The translations under genes were made by a program, and so were the position numbers. Of a DNA stretch of 24,351 nucleotides, positions 1 to 9,234 are shown piece after piece. Each line of letters starts with the position of its first letter. The first letter of the stretch is position 1. The notes below the pieces were generated by a model, which worked only from the letters and a program-made list of their open reading frames with translations, searched no databases and was not told the origin of the DNA. The stretch is from positions 1-24,351 of the forward strand of contig JADFDL010000004.1 in assembly GCA_018262875.1 (NCBI GenBank), given 5' to 3'. Source of the DNA: Rhodocyclaceae bacterium (GTDB lineage: Bacteria > Pseudomonadota > Gammaproteobacteria > Burkholderiales > Rhodocyclaceae).

Positions 1-43
1 CGTCCGGCAGCACTTGATGCGGTGTGCGCAGCGCCCCGGGGAT

Positions 44-2044
44 TTAAATCCGGCGAATTGCCGGGTCCTGGCCCTGATCGGATGGACGCGTGCCGAAGGT
101 GAAATAAAACGTGGCGCCCTCGCCCGGGACGGACTCCGCCCAGACGCGGCCGGCGTGCAGGGCGACAATGCGGCGGACCATGGCGAGCCCGATGCCGGAC
201 CCCTCGAACTCCTGCGGACCGTGGAGGCGTTGGAAGGCGCCGAACAGCTTGTCGGCGTACTTCATGTCGAATCCGGCGCCGTTGTCGCGCACGAAGTACG
301 CGCGTTCGCCGCTCACTTCGCGGCAGCCGACCGCAATGTGCGCCATGTCGCGCTTCGCCGTGAACTTCCAGGCGTTGCCGAGCAAGTTTTCCAGGGCATC
401 GTGCAAGAGCGTCGCGTCGCCATCCACCCGCAGACCGTCTTCAATGGAGACCTGTACCTGCCTGGACGGATGCGCGTGCGCCAAGTCATCGAAAATCGAA
501 CGCGCCATCATGCTCAGGTCGATCGGTTCCCTGCGGATATCTCTGCGCGCCACTCTGGACAAATCGAGCAAGTCGTCGATCAGATTGCCCATGCGCAGTG
601 TCGCACCGCGGATGCGGGCCAAATAGTCCAGTGATTCTGCCTTGGCGCAGCTCTTGCAGTTCTCCTCCATCAGGCTGGCAAAGCCGTTGATGCCGCGCAG
701 CGGCGCGCGCAGGTCGTGGGCGACGGAATAGCTGAAGGACTCCAGTTCCCGGTTCGATTCGCTGAGCTGCCGCGTGCGCTCGGCCACCCGGTGCTCCAGT
801 GCGGCGTTCTGCCTGACAATCTCCGCCTCGGCTTGCTTGCGATCGGTGACATCCTTGTTGACGCCGACGAAATGGGTGATTCTGTTCTGTTCGTCCTGAA
901 GGGGGGAGATGCTGACGCTCTCCCAGAACAGCTCGCCATGCTTCTTCCGACTCAGCAACTCACCGCACCATTGCCGGCCGGACAGCAAGGAACGCCAAAT
1001 CTCGTCAAAGACGGCCTCCGGTGCCTGGCCCGATCTCAGGATGGCGGGCGGGCGGCCAATCACCTCTTCCCGCGCATAGCCGGTCGTTTCCGAAAATTTC
1101 GCATTGACGTATTCGATCTTTCCCTCCGCATCGACTATCACCACCGACGCCGGGCTATGCTCGACTGCAAGTGAAAACTTGCGCAAGCCCTCCTCGCGCT
1201 TTTCGAGTTCCTCTGCATCGGCGGCCAGTTGGCGAAAGTCAAGCTCGATCTGGTCCGCCATTCCGTCGAAGGCCGAGGCGAGCTGGCCGATCTCGTCGAG
1301 CGAGCGAAAGCCGCTGCGCACGTCGCGCTGCCCGCCTGCAAAGGACGCGCTGACCGACGCCAACTGTCTCAACGGACCGACGATCCGCAGGCGTATGGCC
1401 AGCAGGACCGTGATCAGCAACAACAGGTCCAGCAAGCCGAGCTTGACAAGATTTTCCCTGGCTTGCTGCTCTGCCTTGTCGGATTCCAATGTAAGGGATG
1501 CGGCAATCGCATCCGCCCGCTCCAGAATCGACGTTCCGGCCTGGTATAACTCGTTCAGCAGCGTCCTGGCATCCTTGCCGCCCGTCTCTTCCGACAGTGT
1601 CAGGTCGGTCAGCCTGCGCAGATTGGTAGCCGTCTGGCCGATCAGGGCGATATCCGCCGCCAGGGTGTCGGGCAGGGCTGCGATCTCGACGCCCTGCGTC
1701 CTGCCGCCATACTCCAGGGAGCGAATCGCTTCGTCCAGCCGAGCCAGGTAGGCGTCAATGGGGCCGCGATCCCGCGTGTCTCCATGAACAAACCGCGCCG
1801 ACTCGGCATGGATGCGCTGGCTCAGCCAGCGCAGGCTACCGGTGACGTTGATGACCGCGGCCATGCCCCTCGTGTTCGACATGGCCGTGTCGACCAGATG
1901 CCAGTTGGCCAGGCCGGTCAGCGCCAGGAAAGCAAAGATCAGGAAAAATTTCTTGCCGAGCGTCGGCCGCAAAAATCGACACAGCAAAACCCGGCTCAGG
2001 CCTTGCCCGGATAAAGCGGAACAGTCTTGCACCAATAGGCTCAC
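44..2044 (-). CDS. Membrane hybrid-input histidine kinase (PilJ/NarX-like sensor, HAMP, PAS, HisKA, HATPase)
   Basis: This is a 666-residue inner-membrane sensor kinase. A first membrane segment lies near residues 32-54. A periplasmic helical region resembling the type IV pili/NarX sensor domain spans about 55-198. A second membrane segment lies near 200-222, HAMP about 220-272 and PAS about 288-400. A HisKA domain follows with phospho-acceptor His443 in VAHDLRAP, then a HATPase with N box (552-561), DNGAGFD (587-593) and GSGIGLAM (615-622). There is no receiver domain, so its partner is unknown. It could phosphorylate the stand-alone receiver at 11178-11543, but that is inference. The start is GTG at 2044, supported by GGGAGGT about 6 bases upstream. 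It lies 250 bp downstream of cheB in the same direction and has its own candidate promoter. Its first 400 residues closely match the kinase at 12328-14601. Confidence 0.9.
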   Translation of the reverse strand: MSLLVQDCSALSGQGLSRVLLCRFLRPTLGKKFFLIFAFLALTGLANWHLVDTAMSNTRGMAAVINVTGSLRWLSQRIHAESARFVHGDTRDRGPIDAYLARLDEAIRSLEYGGRTQGVEIAALPDTLAADIALIGQTATNLRRLTDLTLSEETGGKDARTLLNELYQAGTSILERADAIAASLTLESDKAEQQARENLVKLGLLDLLLLITVLLAIRLRIVGPLRQLASVSASFAGGQRDVRSGFRSLDEIGQLASAFDGMADQIELDFRQLAADAEELEKREEGLRKFSLAVEHSPASVVIVDAEGKIEYVNAKFSETTGYAREEVIGRPPAILRSGQAPEAVFDEIWRSLLSGRQWCGELLSRKKHGELFWESVSISPLQDEQNRITHFVGVNKDVTDRKQAEAEIVRQNAALEHRVAERTRQLSESNRELESFSYSVAHDLRAPLRGINGFASLMEENCKSCAKAESLDYLARIRGATLRMGNLIDDLLDLSRVARRDIRREPIDLSMMARSIFDDLAHAHPSRQVQVSIEDGLRVDGDATLLHDALENLLGNAWKFTAKRDMAHIAVGCREVSGERAYFVRDNGAGFDMKYADKLFGAFQRLHGPQEFEGSGIGLAMVRRIVALHAGRVWAESVPGEGATFYFTFGTRPSDQGQDPAIRRI

Positions 2045-2227
2045 GGAGCACCTCCCTCGCGAACAGTCGCATGGAACAGCGGCATGGCCTGCTGGTTCGG
2101 GGCAGGGGAACGTACCGAATCGAAAAGGCGATAGGCGGTCGCGATTTGCGTGCGGGAGCCTTGGCTGCGCTTGATCGACGGCGTCAGAGCAAAGCGGCTT
2201 GTCTTGTTATTGCCGCATCGCAAGGCG

Positions 2228-2256
2228 ATCATAATCCTTATGCCGCATGGATTCAA
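2228..2256 (-). promoter_or_regulatory. Candidate sigma-70 promoter for the kinase at 44-2044
   Basis: On the minus strand TTGAAT (2251-2256) and TATGAT (2228-2233) are separated by exactly 17 bases, matching the -35 and -10 consensus at 4/6 and 5/6 positions. It lies in the 250-bp gap between cheB and the kinase gene. Transcription would start near 2221 and leave a leader of about 175 nt. The rest of the gap (2045-2294) shows no convincing terminator or small gene. Confidence 0.45.
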
Positions 2257-2294
2257 ACACTTGCCATAGAGGGCCGTAGCGTTGGCGGCCGCTT

Positions 2295-3377
2295 TCAGGC
2301 GAAACGAACGATCTCGCCGGAGATCTGGCCGAGGGCCAGGCTGCGGTCGGTTGCGCCGAGCTTGACCGCTTCCTTCGGCATGCCGTAGACGACGCTGCTC
2401 GCCTCGTCCTGCGCCACGGTGTAGGCGCCGGCGTCGTGCATTTCCTTCAGTCCGCGCGCGCCATCGTCGCCCATGCCGGTCATGATGACGCCCATGGCGT
2501 TCTTGCCGGCGAACTTCGCCACCGAGCGGAACAGCACATCCACCGACGGTCGGTGGCGGTTGACCAGGGGGCCGTCGACCACCTCGACGTAGTACTGCGC
2601 GCCGCTGCGCTTGAGCAGCATGTGGCGCCCACCCGGGGCGATCAGCGCCCGTCCGGGCACGACGCGGTCATTGTTCTGCGCCTCGCGCACCTCGATCTGG
2701 CACAACGAATTCAGCCGCGCCGCGAACGAGGCGGTGAACTTCTCCGGCATGTGCTGGACGACGACGATGCCGGGCGCGGTGCGCGGCAGGCCGGTCAGCA
2801 CCACCTCCAGCGCCTGCGTGCCGCCGGTCGAGGTACCGATCGCGATGATGCGTTCGGTCGTCTGCTTCAGCGCGTGCTCTGCCTTGGGCAGTATCGCGTC
2901 CGCATTGAGCTTGGGCGCAACCTGGACGGCGGCGGGGGCGCTGCCGTTGCTCCGCCTGACCCGGGCGCTGGCGGCGGCCTTGACGGCATGCACCAGTTCG
3001 GCGGCGGAATCCTCCATCAGGAAACGCCGCACGCCGATGCCCGGTTTGGTCACGACCCCGATGGCACCGGCCGCCAGCGCCTCCATGGTCGTCTCCGCGC
3101 CCTTTTCGGTCAGCGAGGAGCAGATCACCACCGGCGTCGGGCGCTCGGCCATGATCTTCTTCAGGAAGGTGATGCCGTCCATGCGCGGCATCTCGATGTC
3201 GAGGACGATCACGTCCGGCCAGCGCTTGTTCATCTTGTCGAGGGCGAAGATCGGGTCCGAGGCGACGCCGACAACCTCCATGCCGGGATCGCCGCCGAGC
3301 ACCTCGGAGACGACCTGGCGCACCACCGCCGAATCGTCGACGATGAAGACGCCCACCTTGGAGCCGGCCTTAAGCAT
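2295..3377 (-). CDS. cheB: Chemotaxis protein-glutamate methylesterase/glutamine deamidase CheB
   Basis: The 360-residue protein removes methyl groups from receptor glutamates, and may deamidate receptor glutamines, to reset receptor sensitivity. Residues 8-125 form a receiver domain with acidic pair D14/D15, phospho-acceptor Asp60 in VLDIEMP, and Lys111 in TKP. A variable linker covers about 140-172. The C-terminal methylesterase domain has the catalytic triad Ser183 (GTSTGG), His209 (VQHMP) and Asp305 (GMGDDGA). Length is normal for CheB. Its ATG at 3377 overlaps the end of cheD by 8 bp, so the two are probably translationally coupled. It is the last gene of the tightly packed chemotaxis run, and CheA presumably phosphorylates it. 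Confidence 0.97.
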   Translation of the reverse strand: MLKAGSKVGVFIVDDSAVVRQVVSEVLGGDPGMEVVGVASDPIFALDKMNKRWPDVIVLDIEMPRMDGITFLKKIMAERPTPVVICSSLTEKGAETTMEALAAGAIGVVTKPGIGVRRFLMEDSAAELVHAVKAAASARVRRSNGSAPAAVQVAPKLNADAILPKAEHALKQTTERIIAIGTSTGGTQALEVVLTGLPRTAPGIVVVQHMPEKFTASFAARLNSLCQIEVREAQNNDRVVPGRALIAPGGRHMLLKRSGAQYYVEVVDGPLVNRHRPSVDVLFRSVAKFAGKNAMGVIMTGMGDDGARGLKEMHDAGAYTVAQDEASSVVYGMPKEAVKLGATDRSLALGQISGEIVRFA

Positions 3378-3942
3378 TGGCCATGCCTCGAATCGATTCG
3401 CCGCGGCCTGGATCGAAGCACGCCTCGCGAATCTCGCAGCCGCTGCACGCCGCAGCCACGTTCTGCGTGAACTTCTTCACCCAGACATGCCCGCTCCAGA
3501 GGTCGAAGAGTACCGTGCGATGGCCGATGCCGCCCAGGTCGGAGGCTTTCGCCCGCACGCCGTGGCTCTGCAGCAGCAGCTTGCCGAAGGCGGCATTCTT
3601 CTGGCCGATGTGGTCCTGCCGGCAGCGATTCTGGGACGGGAACATGTTGCCGCCGCCGAACATCTTCACCTCGTATTCGTGCAGCGCCGTGCCGCTTTTC
3701 TCGATTTCGCGCAGCAGCAGCCAGAAGGCCTCGTCGGCGTATTTTCCGTCCGGGCTAGACTGGCGGCGCGCGCCGCGTTCCGGCAGCATGTAATGGCACA
3801 TGCCGCCGATCAACAGTTTCGGATGCCACAGCGTGATCGAGACGCAGGAGCCGAGCAGCGTGCGCATGCGCGTCTGCCGATCGCCGAAGTACCACTCCCC
3901 CGGCTGCAGGAACACCTCGATGACGTGGGGCGGCTTCCTCAT
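3370..3942 (-). CDS. cheD: Chemoreceptor glutamine deamidase CheD
   Basis: The 190-residue protein belongs to the CheD family, which deamidates receptor glutamines. The active-site Cys33 sits in [11 protein letters not shown] and the conserved His50 in GGMCHYMLP. The FGGGNMF stretch (95-101) and the [13 protein letters not shown] stretch (139-151) are also typical of the family. The start chosen is ATG at 3942, which forms an ATGA overlap with the cheR stop. The reading frame stays open further upstream, but only inside cheR. The C-terminal tail (about 152-190) is longer than the minimal fold and carries three cysteines, C166, C169 and C175, of unknown role. The order cheR-cheD-cheB groups all receptor-modifying enzymes together. 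Confidence 0.95.
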   Translation of the reverse strand: MRKPPHVIEVFLQPGEWYFGDRQTRMRTLLGSCVSITLWHPKLLIGGMCHYMLPERGARRQSSPDGKYADEAFWLLLREIEKSGTALHEYEVKMFGGGNMFPSQNRCRQDHIGQKNAAFGKLLLQSHGVRAKASDLGGIGHRTVLFDLWSGHVWVKKFTQNVAAACSGCEIREACFDPGRGESIRGMANA

Positions 3943-4772
3943 GGCTTGCGATAGATCGAAGGCGCCACCACCTGCAGGTCGTCGCAAACGCCGTTCAGGC
4001 TCTCCGAATGGCCGATCAGGAGATGGCCGCCGGGCTTGATGGCCGCCATCAGGCGCTGCACCACCTTGCGCTTGGTCTCGACGTCGAAATAGATCATCAC
4101 GTTGCGCAGGAAGATCACGTCGAACTCGCCGAGGCGGGGCAGCTGCTCGTTCAGGTTGACCTGCTTGAAGGCGATCTTGCTTCGCAATCGCTTGTCGATC
4201 ATGAAAGTGCCCTCCTGCCGCCCGACACCCTTCAGGCAAAAGGCCCGCAGGTAGTCCTGCGGAATGTGTTCGGCCCGCTCCATCGCGTAATGCGCGCTGC
4301 GGGCCCGCTCCAGGACGCGGGTGCTGATGTCCGATGCGACGACCTCCCAGGGCGCCTCGCGCAGGCAGTCGGCCAGCAGCATGGCGATGCTGTACGGCTC
4401 CTCGCCGCTCGAGCAGGCCGCGCTCCAGACGCGGAAGGCGCTCCCCGGCCGCCGCGCCGGCAGGATGCGTGAACGCAGAAACTCGAAATGCTTCGGCTCG
4501 CGGAAAAAATAGGTTTCGTTGGTGGTGAGCAGGTCGATGGCGATCTGCAGCTCCTGCGGCTCGCGGCCGCTGGTGAGCAACTGAAAGTAGTCGCCGTAGC
4601 TGTTGAGCCGATGATGCTTGATGCGCTTGGCCAGCCGGCCGCAGACCAGGGCCTTCTTGGCCGGCGACAGGCTGATGCCGGCCAGGCGGTACAACAGGCC
4701 CTGGAACTGGGTGAACTCGCTGTCGAGGAGCCGGTAGCCCGCCTCCTGCCGCTCCGCTGCAGCCGTCGTCAT
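3939..4772 (-). CDS. cheR: Chemotaxis protein methyltransferase CheR
   Basis: The 277-residue enzyme transfers methyl groups from S-adenosylmethionine to receptor glutamates. The N-terminal helical domain (about 15-85) is followed by NETYFFREPKHFEFLR (85-100). The SAM-binding region is FRVWSAACSSGEEPYS (113-128), and the VIFLRNVMIYFD strand lies at 219-230. Length is close to the E. coli enzyme. The start at 4772 has a GAGGGCGG sequence just upstream. The gene begins 25 bp after cheW and its TGA overlaps the cheD ATG by 4 bp. It acts in the cytoplasm at the receptor array together with CheB and CheD. Confidence 0.96.
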   Translation of the reverse strand: MTTAAAERQEAGYRLLDSEFTQFQGLLYRLAGISLSPAKKALVCGRLAKRIKHHRLNSYGDYFQLLTSGREPQELQIAIDLLTTNETYFFREPKHFEFLRSRILPARRPGSAFRVWSAACSSGEEPYSIAMLLADCLREAPWEVVASDISTRVLERARSAHYAMERAEHIPQDYLRAFCLKGVGRQEGTFMIDKRLRSKIAFKQVNLNEQLPRLGEFDVIFLRNVMIYFDVETKRKVVQRLMAAIKPGGHLLIGHSESLNGVCDDLQVVAPSIYRKP

Positions 4773-4797
4773 CGTCCGCCCTCGCCCATCCGCATGT

Positions 4798-5352
4798 TCA
4801 GGCGGCCGCCGTCAGGGCGTCCATCGATTCCTGCCCGGCCATCTGGCCGAGCAGGGCCAGGTCGTCGAGTGACAGCACCTTGTTGACGTTCAGGATGATG
4901 ACGAACTTGCCGTCGAGCTTGCCCATGCCGTGAATGAAGTCGGTGCGGATGCGGGCGCCGAAGGCCGGCGCCGGCTCGATCTGGCTGCCCTGGATTTCCA
5001 GCACCTCGCTCACCGCATCGACGATCACGCCGATGTCCTGCCGTTCGCCCTCGCCTTCCACCTCCACGATGACGATGCAGGTGCGCCGGGTGAGGTCCGT
5101 CGATCGCCGGCCGAAGCGGCAGGCGAGGTCGACCACCGGCACCACCGCGCCGCGCAGGTTGATGACGCCGCGAATGCACTCCGGCATCATCGGCACCACG
5201 GTGAGATCGCCGTATTCGATGATCTCCTTCACGCAGAGAATGCCGATCGCGAACATCTCGCCGCCCAGCACGAACGTCAGGTACTGCTGCTGCTCGGCAG
5301 TGGCCTGCCGCTCGGCAGGCAGCTGCTCTCCGGCCTTGACCAAAGCGCCCAT
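4798..5352 (-). CDS. cheW: Chemotaxis coupling protein CheW
   Basis: The 184-residue protein is a single CheW/SH3-like domain that bridges receptors to CheA. The domain starts at about residue 23 (YLTFVLGGEMFAIGI). It includes the conserved GVINLRGAVVPVVDL stretch (about 62-76) and ends with FVIILNVNKVLS before a short tail. A 22-residue N-terminal extension and an alanine-rich tail lie outside the domain. The start at 5352 is supported by AGGAGA, which is formed partly by the TAG stop of the upstream MCP gene. The neighbours are an MCP upstream and cheR 25 bp downstream. Confidence 0.95.
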   Translation of the reverse strand: MGALVKAGEQLPAERQATAEQQQYLTFVLGGEMFAIGILCVKEIIEYGDLTVVPMMPECIRGVINLRGAVVPVVDLACRFGRRSTDLTRRTCIVIVEVEGEGERQDIGVIVDAVSEVLEIQGSQIEPAPAFGARIRTDFIHGMGKLDGKFVIILNVNKVLSLDDLALLGQMAGQESMDALTAAA

Positions 5353-5357
5353 GGCCG

Positions 5358-5363
5358 TCTCCT
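5358..5363 (-). promoter_or_regulatory. cheW ribosome binding site fused to the MCP stop codon
   Basis: The minus strand reads TAGGAGACGGCCATG. The TAG that ends the MCP gene (5364-5362) runs into AGGAGA, which serves cheW. This fixes the cheW start and predicts translational coupling. Confidence 0.7.
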
Positions 5364-7005
5364 AGAACTTGACGAATTCGGCTTCGCCGGGAACCGGCTC
5401 GGCCAGGCTGGAAGCGAGGCGCGCGCCGCCTTCCTTGATATGGGCGATCTTGGACTTCAGCTTGCCGCCCTCCTTGCGTGGCGCGGTTGCGCGGGCAACA
5501 GCAGCACCGCCCGTCTTGAAGAAGGACATGGCCTGCTGCAGCTGCTCGGCCTGGCTGCTCATCTCTTCGGCCGTCGCCGCCAGTTCCTCCGAGGCGGAGG
5601 CGTTCTGCTGCGTGGTCTGGTTGAGCTGGCTCATCGCGGTATTGATCTGGCCGACGCCGGCGGATTGCTCCTCCGAGGCAGCGGTGATCTCCTGCACCAG
5701 GTCGGAGGTCTTGCGGATCGACGGCACGATCTCGTCGAGCAGCTTGCCGGCCTTCTCGGCCAGGGCGACGCTGCCCTTGGCGACTTCGCCGATCTCCTGC
5801 GCGGCGACCTGGCTGCGCTCGGCGAGCTTCCTCACCTCGGCGGCGACGACGGCGAAACCCTTGCCGTGCTCGCCGGCGCGCGCCGCCTCGATGGCGGCAT
5901 TCAGCGCCAGCAGGTTGGTCTGGTAGGCGATGTCGTCGATGATGCCGATCTTCTCGGCGATGCTCTTCATCGCCGTGACGGTCTGGCCGACCGCTTCGCC
6001 GCCCTCGCCGGCCTCCTTGGCGGCCTTCGAGGCCATGCCGTCGGTGACCTTGGCATTCTCGGTGTTCTGGCTGATCGAGGCGCTCATCTGCTCGATGGAG
6101 GCGCTGGTCTCCTCGACGCTGGCGGCCTGCTCGCTCGAGCCCTGGCTCAGCGACTGCGCCGTCGCGCTGACCTCTTCCGAGGCGCTCGACAGATTGTCCG
6201 CCGCGCTGCGCACCTCGGTGATGATCTGCGAGAGCTTCTCGACCATGTTCCGCATCGCCTCCAGCAGCAGGCCGGTCTCGTCGCGCGAGGTGACCTCGAT
6301 GCGCACCGCCATGTCGCCCTCGGCCAGGCGGTTGGCCACCGAGACTGCTTCGTTCAGCGGACGGGTGATGCTGCGCACGATCCAGAAGGCGATGCCGAAG
6401 GCGAACAGGAAGGCGGCGACGGCCATCGACAGCGTCAGCGTGCGCGCCTGCTGGTATTCCGCAGTGGCGGCTTCGCCGAGTTCGCTCATCAGGTCACCCT
6501 GGAACTTGACGAGGTCGTTGACCCGCTTGCGATATTCGCCAGCCGCCGGACGGAAGCCGGCGTCCATGAATGCCCGTGCCTCGTCAACCTTGCCATCCTC
6601 GACCAGCTTGATGATCTGGTTCTGCGCGGCGATGTAATTCTCGCGCGCCGTAAGGATCAGTTCGAACATCTCCTTGCCCCTAGGCTGGGCGAGGGTCGGC
6701 TTGAGCGTATCCCATGCCTTGGCGATGCTGCCGCGTGCCGCGAGGATGCGTTCCTTGGCGCGCTGCTGGCCCGCCTTGTCGGCGGCGAGCAGCATGTCGC
6801 GCGCGCTGATCCCGATTTCGTTCACCCCGGCCAGGCCGTCCTGCAGCAGCAGCACCTTCGGCCACATATTCTTCGTGATGTTCTCCAGCGAGGCGTTGAG
6901 GTTGGCCATGCGGGTCAGGCCGATGACGGCGATCGCGACGAGGAGGGCTACCACGATGCCGAAGCCCAGCGCCAGTCGCACTCCTATCTTCATGTTGCTA
7001 AACAT
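5362..7005 (-). CDS. Methyl-accepting chemotaxis protein, four-helix-bundle type
   Basis: The 547-residue transmembrane receptor has TM1 at about 8-30, a periplasmic helical domain at about 31-190 that resembles 4HB_MCP, TM2 at about 191-210 and HAMP at about 211-265. The long cytoplasmic signalling hairpin has the conserved tip at about 356-395 ([20 protein letters not shown], then [15 protein letters not shown]). Q/E-rich helices on either side supply likely methylation sites. After residue 497 a basic flexible linker ends in EFVKF, which could be a CheR/CheB tether like the E. coli NWETF, but this is not shown. The start is ATG at 7005, with an excellent AAGGAGGT. ATG at 6993 is a less likely alternative. 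The ligand cannot be told from sequence. The gene lies between cheA and cheW. Confidence 0.95.
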   Translation of the reverse strand: MFSNMKIGVRLALGFGIVVALLVAIAVIGLTRMANLNASLENITKNMWPKVLLLQDGLAGVNEIGISARDMLLAADKAGQQRAKERILAARGSIAKAWDTLKPTLAQPRGKEMFELILTARENYIAAQNQIIKLVEDGKVDEARAFMDAGFRPAAGEYRKRVNDLVKFQGDLMSELGEAATAEYQQARTLTLSMAVAAFLFAFGIAFWIVRSITRPLNEAVSVANRLAEGDMAVRIEVTSRDETGLLLEAMRNMVEKLSQIITEVRSAADNLSSASEEVSATAQSLSQGSSEQAASVEETSASIEQMSASISQNTENAKVTDGMASKAAKEAGEGGEAVGQTVTAMKSIAEKIGIIDDIAYQTNLLALNAAIEAARAGEHGKGFAVVAAEVRKLAERSQVAAQEIGEVAKGSVALAEKAGKLLDEIVPSIRKTSDLVQEITAASEEQSAGVGQINTAMSQLNQTTQQNASASEELAATAEEMSSQAEQLQQAMSFFKTGGAAVARATAPRKEGGKLKSKIAHIKEGGARLASSLAEPVPGEAEFVKF

Positions 7006-7011
7006 AACGGT

Positions 7012-7019
7012 ACCTCCTT
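7012..7019 (-). promoter_or_regulatory. MCP ribosome binding site overlapping the cheA stop codon
   Basis: The minus strand reads TAAGGAGGTACCGTTATG. The cheA TAA (7020-7018) overlaps a near-perfect AAGGAGGT located 6 bases before the MCP ATG. Ribosomes finishing cheA would arrive directly on the MCP start region. Confidence 0.75.
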
Positions 7020-9234
7020 ACAAAATTGCAGTTGGGGCCATTCCTGGCCGGACGGATTGCATAACGCTGGCGGTTTGTTCGTTTTCCCGGCTCGCCGCCT
7101 GCTGAACGAGTGCCGGCACATCCAGAATCAAGGCCACTTCGCCGCTTCCCAGGATCGTCGATCCGGAAATGCCGCGCAGGTGGCGGAAAACCTGCCCCAG
7201 CGGCTTGATCACCGTCTGGAACTCCCCGAGCAACTGGTCGACCACCAGGCCGGCCTTCTGGCCGCCGAACTGGACGACGACGACGTTCTCCCGCCGCGTC
7301 TGCTCGCCCTCGATCGCCAGCAGCTCGCGCAGCCGGATGAACGGCAGCACCTCGCCGCGCAGGTTCAGGTAGCGGCGGGTTTCCGCCGACTGCCTGTCCG
7401 CATCGCTCAATTCGAGGCACTCGACCACCATGTCGAGCGGAACGACCAGGGAGGATTCGCCGACCTCGATCAGGAAGCCGTCGATGATGGCCAGCGTCAG
7501 GGGCAGGCGAATGCGGAAGGTGGTGCCCTCGCCCGGGCGGCTGTCCAGGTCGATGCTGCCGCGCAGCGCCTCGATGTTGCGGCGCACGACATCCATGCCG
7601 ACGCCGCGGCCGGACAGGTTCGTCACCTGGTCGGCGGTCGAGAAACCGGGCTCGAAGACCAGGTTGTAGATCTCCTGGTCGGCCAGCGTCTGCGTCGGCG
7701 CGACGATTCCCTTCTCGATCGCCTTGCTGAGGATCTTGTCGCGGTTCAGCCCGCCGCCGTCGTCGGACACCTCGATGACGATGGTGCCCGACTCGTGGTA
7801 GGCGTTGAGGCGGATGATGCCGTTGGCCGGCTTGCCGCGCGAGGCGCGGACCTCCGCCGGCTCGATGCCGTGATCGATCGAATTGCGCACGAGATGTGTC
7901 AGCGGATCGGTGATCTTCTCGACGACGGTCTTGTCCAGCTCGGTTTCCCCGCCGCTGATCTCCAGCGCGATCTCCTTGCCCAGCTCGCGGCTGACATCGC
8001 GCACGACCCGCTGGAAGCGGTTGAAGGTCTCGCCGATCTCCACCATGCGCAGGCTGAGCGCGCAGTCGCGGATCTCCTCGACCAGGCGCCCCATCAGGGA
8101 CATGGCCTCGTGCAGCGCGCCATCCTGCGTCCGCCGGGCGAGCAGCGTCGCCGAAGCGCCGGCGATCACCATTTCGCCGACCTGATTGATCAGCTCTTCC
8201 AGTTTGGCGGCGTCGACCCTGACGAAGCGGTTCTCGAGGGCGCGTTTGTCCTTGATCTGCTTCTGCTTGTCGAGTGCCGCCTGGACCACAGCTTCCTGCA
8301 CGACGTTCTCTTCAACGAGGATCTCGCCGACGCGCGGCTTGCCGCTGGCGACGGCCTGCTGCTCCGCCAGCGCATGCGCCAGTTCGGCATGCGTCACGGC
8401 ACCGCTGGCAACCAGGATCTCGCCGATGCGGTCGTTGTTCTCCGGCAGGGCGGCGATCAGTTGCACGAACTCGCCGATCCTGCTGTTCGGCGGCAGGATG
8501 CGGATCTCGCAATCTTCACGCACGAATTCGAAGGCGCCTTCGATCGTTTCCTTGCTGGCTTCGCTCCTGAGGTCGATCTCGAAGCCCAGGTAGCAGGATT
8601 CCGGATCCATTTCGGCTGCCGCGGGCATGGCATCGCACAAGGTAGTCGTGTGAATGACGTCGCCAAGCGTGGTCAGGTAGCGCAGGAACGAGGCCGGATC
8701 CATGCCGTTGCGCAGGACGTCGCGGCCGAATCGCAACGAAATGTGCCAGGCACCGCTGCCGACTTGCCCGCCCTCGTCACGCGCCAGCACGGCCTCCTGC
8801 TCGACCGGCCGTTCGACCGCCTGCGCGACCTCGGGGACGCCGGCCGGTGAGAACCTGCCCAGCCGCTCGAGCAGAGCGGCCTGGCGCACCTCCATCGCCG
8901 CCGGATCGGTCGGCTGGTCGCCTGCGGCGGTGCCGACCAGATGGCCGATGTGGTCGCCGCACTCGAGCATGAGCGCGGTCAGCGTGTCGTTTACCGGCAC
9001 TTCATTGTTGCGGGCGCGATCGAGCAGGCTTTCCACCACGTGGGTGAAACGAACGATGTCGTCGAGGCCGAACAGCCCGGCCGAGCCCTTGATGGTGTGG
9101 ATGGCGCGGAAGGTGGCGTTCATCGCGTCGGCATCGTCGGGCCGTCGCTCCAGCTCCAGGAGGGAATCCTCCATGCTCAGGAGCAGTTCCCGGCTTTCGA
9201 CGATAAAGGTCTGCAGTGCGGCTTCGAGATTCAT
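7018..9234 (-). CDS. cheA: Chemotaxis histidine kinase CheA with an MshEN-like insertion
   Basis: The 738-residue cytoplasmic kinase phosphorylates CheY and CheB. An Hpt domain covers 1-105, with phospho-acceptor His46 in AIHTIKGSAGLFG. A second alpha/beta region lies at about 160-250, in the position of P2. Two 24-residue repeats at 269-292 and 301-324 resemble the c-di-GMP-binding motif of MshE/PilB N-termini and are not part of the standard CheA layout. The dimerisation domain follows (about 336-405). The HATPase domain has LVRNSIDHGIEP (448-459), DDGGGLN (491-497) and GRGVGMDVV (542-550). The CheW-like regulatory domain is at about 585-715. There is no receiver. The start at 9234 forms an ATGA overlap with the upstream STAS gene. 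Confidence 0.96.
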   Translation of the reverse strand: MNLEAALQTFIVESRELLLSMEDSLLELERRPDDADAMNATFRAIHTIKGSAGLFGLDDIVRFTHVVESLLDRARNNEVPVNDTLTALMLECGDHIGHLVGTAAGDQPTDPAAMEVRQAALLERLGRFSPAGVPEVAQAVERPVEQEAVLARDEGGQVGSGAWHISLRFGRDVLRNGMDPASFLRYLTTLGDVIHTTTLCDAMPAAAEMDPESCYLGFEIDLRSEASKETIEGAFEFVREDCEIRILPPNSRIGEFVQLIAALPENNDRIGEILVASGAVTHAELAHALAEQQAVASGKPRVGEILVEENVVQEAVVQAALDKQKQIKDKRALENRFVRVDAAKLEELINQVGEMVIAGASATLLARRTQDGALHEAMSLMGRLVEEIRDCALSLRMVEIGETFNRFQRVVRDVSRELGKEIALEISGGETELDKTVVEKITDPLTHLVRNSIDHGIEPAEVRASRGKPANGIIRLNAYHESGTIVIEVSDDGGGLNRDKILSKAIEKGIVAPTQTLADQEIYNLVFEPGFSTADQVTNLSGRGVGMDVVRRNIEALRGSIDLDSRPGEGTTFRIRLPLTLAIIDGFLIEVGESSLVVPLDMVVECLELSDADRQSAETRRYLNLRGEVLPFIRLRELLAIEGEQTRRENVVVVQFGGQKAGLVVDQLLGEFQTVIKPLGQVFRHLRGISGSTILGSGEVALILDVPALVQQAASRENEQTASVMQSVRPGMAPTAIL

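Noticed and set aside
2288..2297. Palindrome GCGGCCGC at the cheB stop
   Set aside because: It is too short, has no T-run, and is expected by chance in GC-rich DNA.
3943..4239. N-terminal extension of the cheD frame
   Set aside because: It lies wholly inside cheR in another frame. The ATGA start at 3942 gives the normal CheD N-terminus.
5362..5376. MCP C-terminus EFVKF as a proven CheR/CheB tether
   Set aside because: It is similar in position and aromatic character to NWETF but not the same. It is kept only as a possibility in the gene entry.
4930..8850. Very long open reading frame (1306 codons) on the plus strand
   Set aside because: It lies antisense to cheW, the MCP and cheA, which have clear domains. 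Its translation is low-complexity and matches no family; it is a by-product of high GC at third codon positions.
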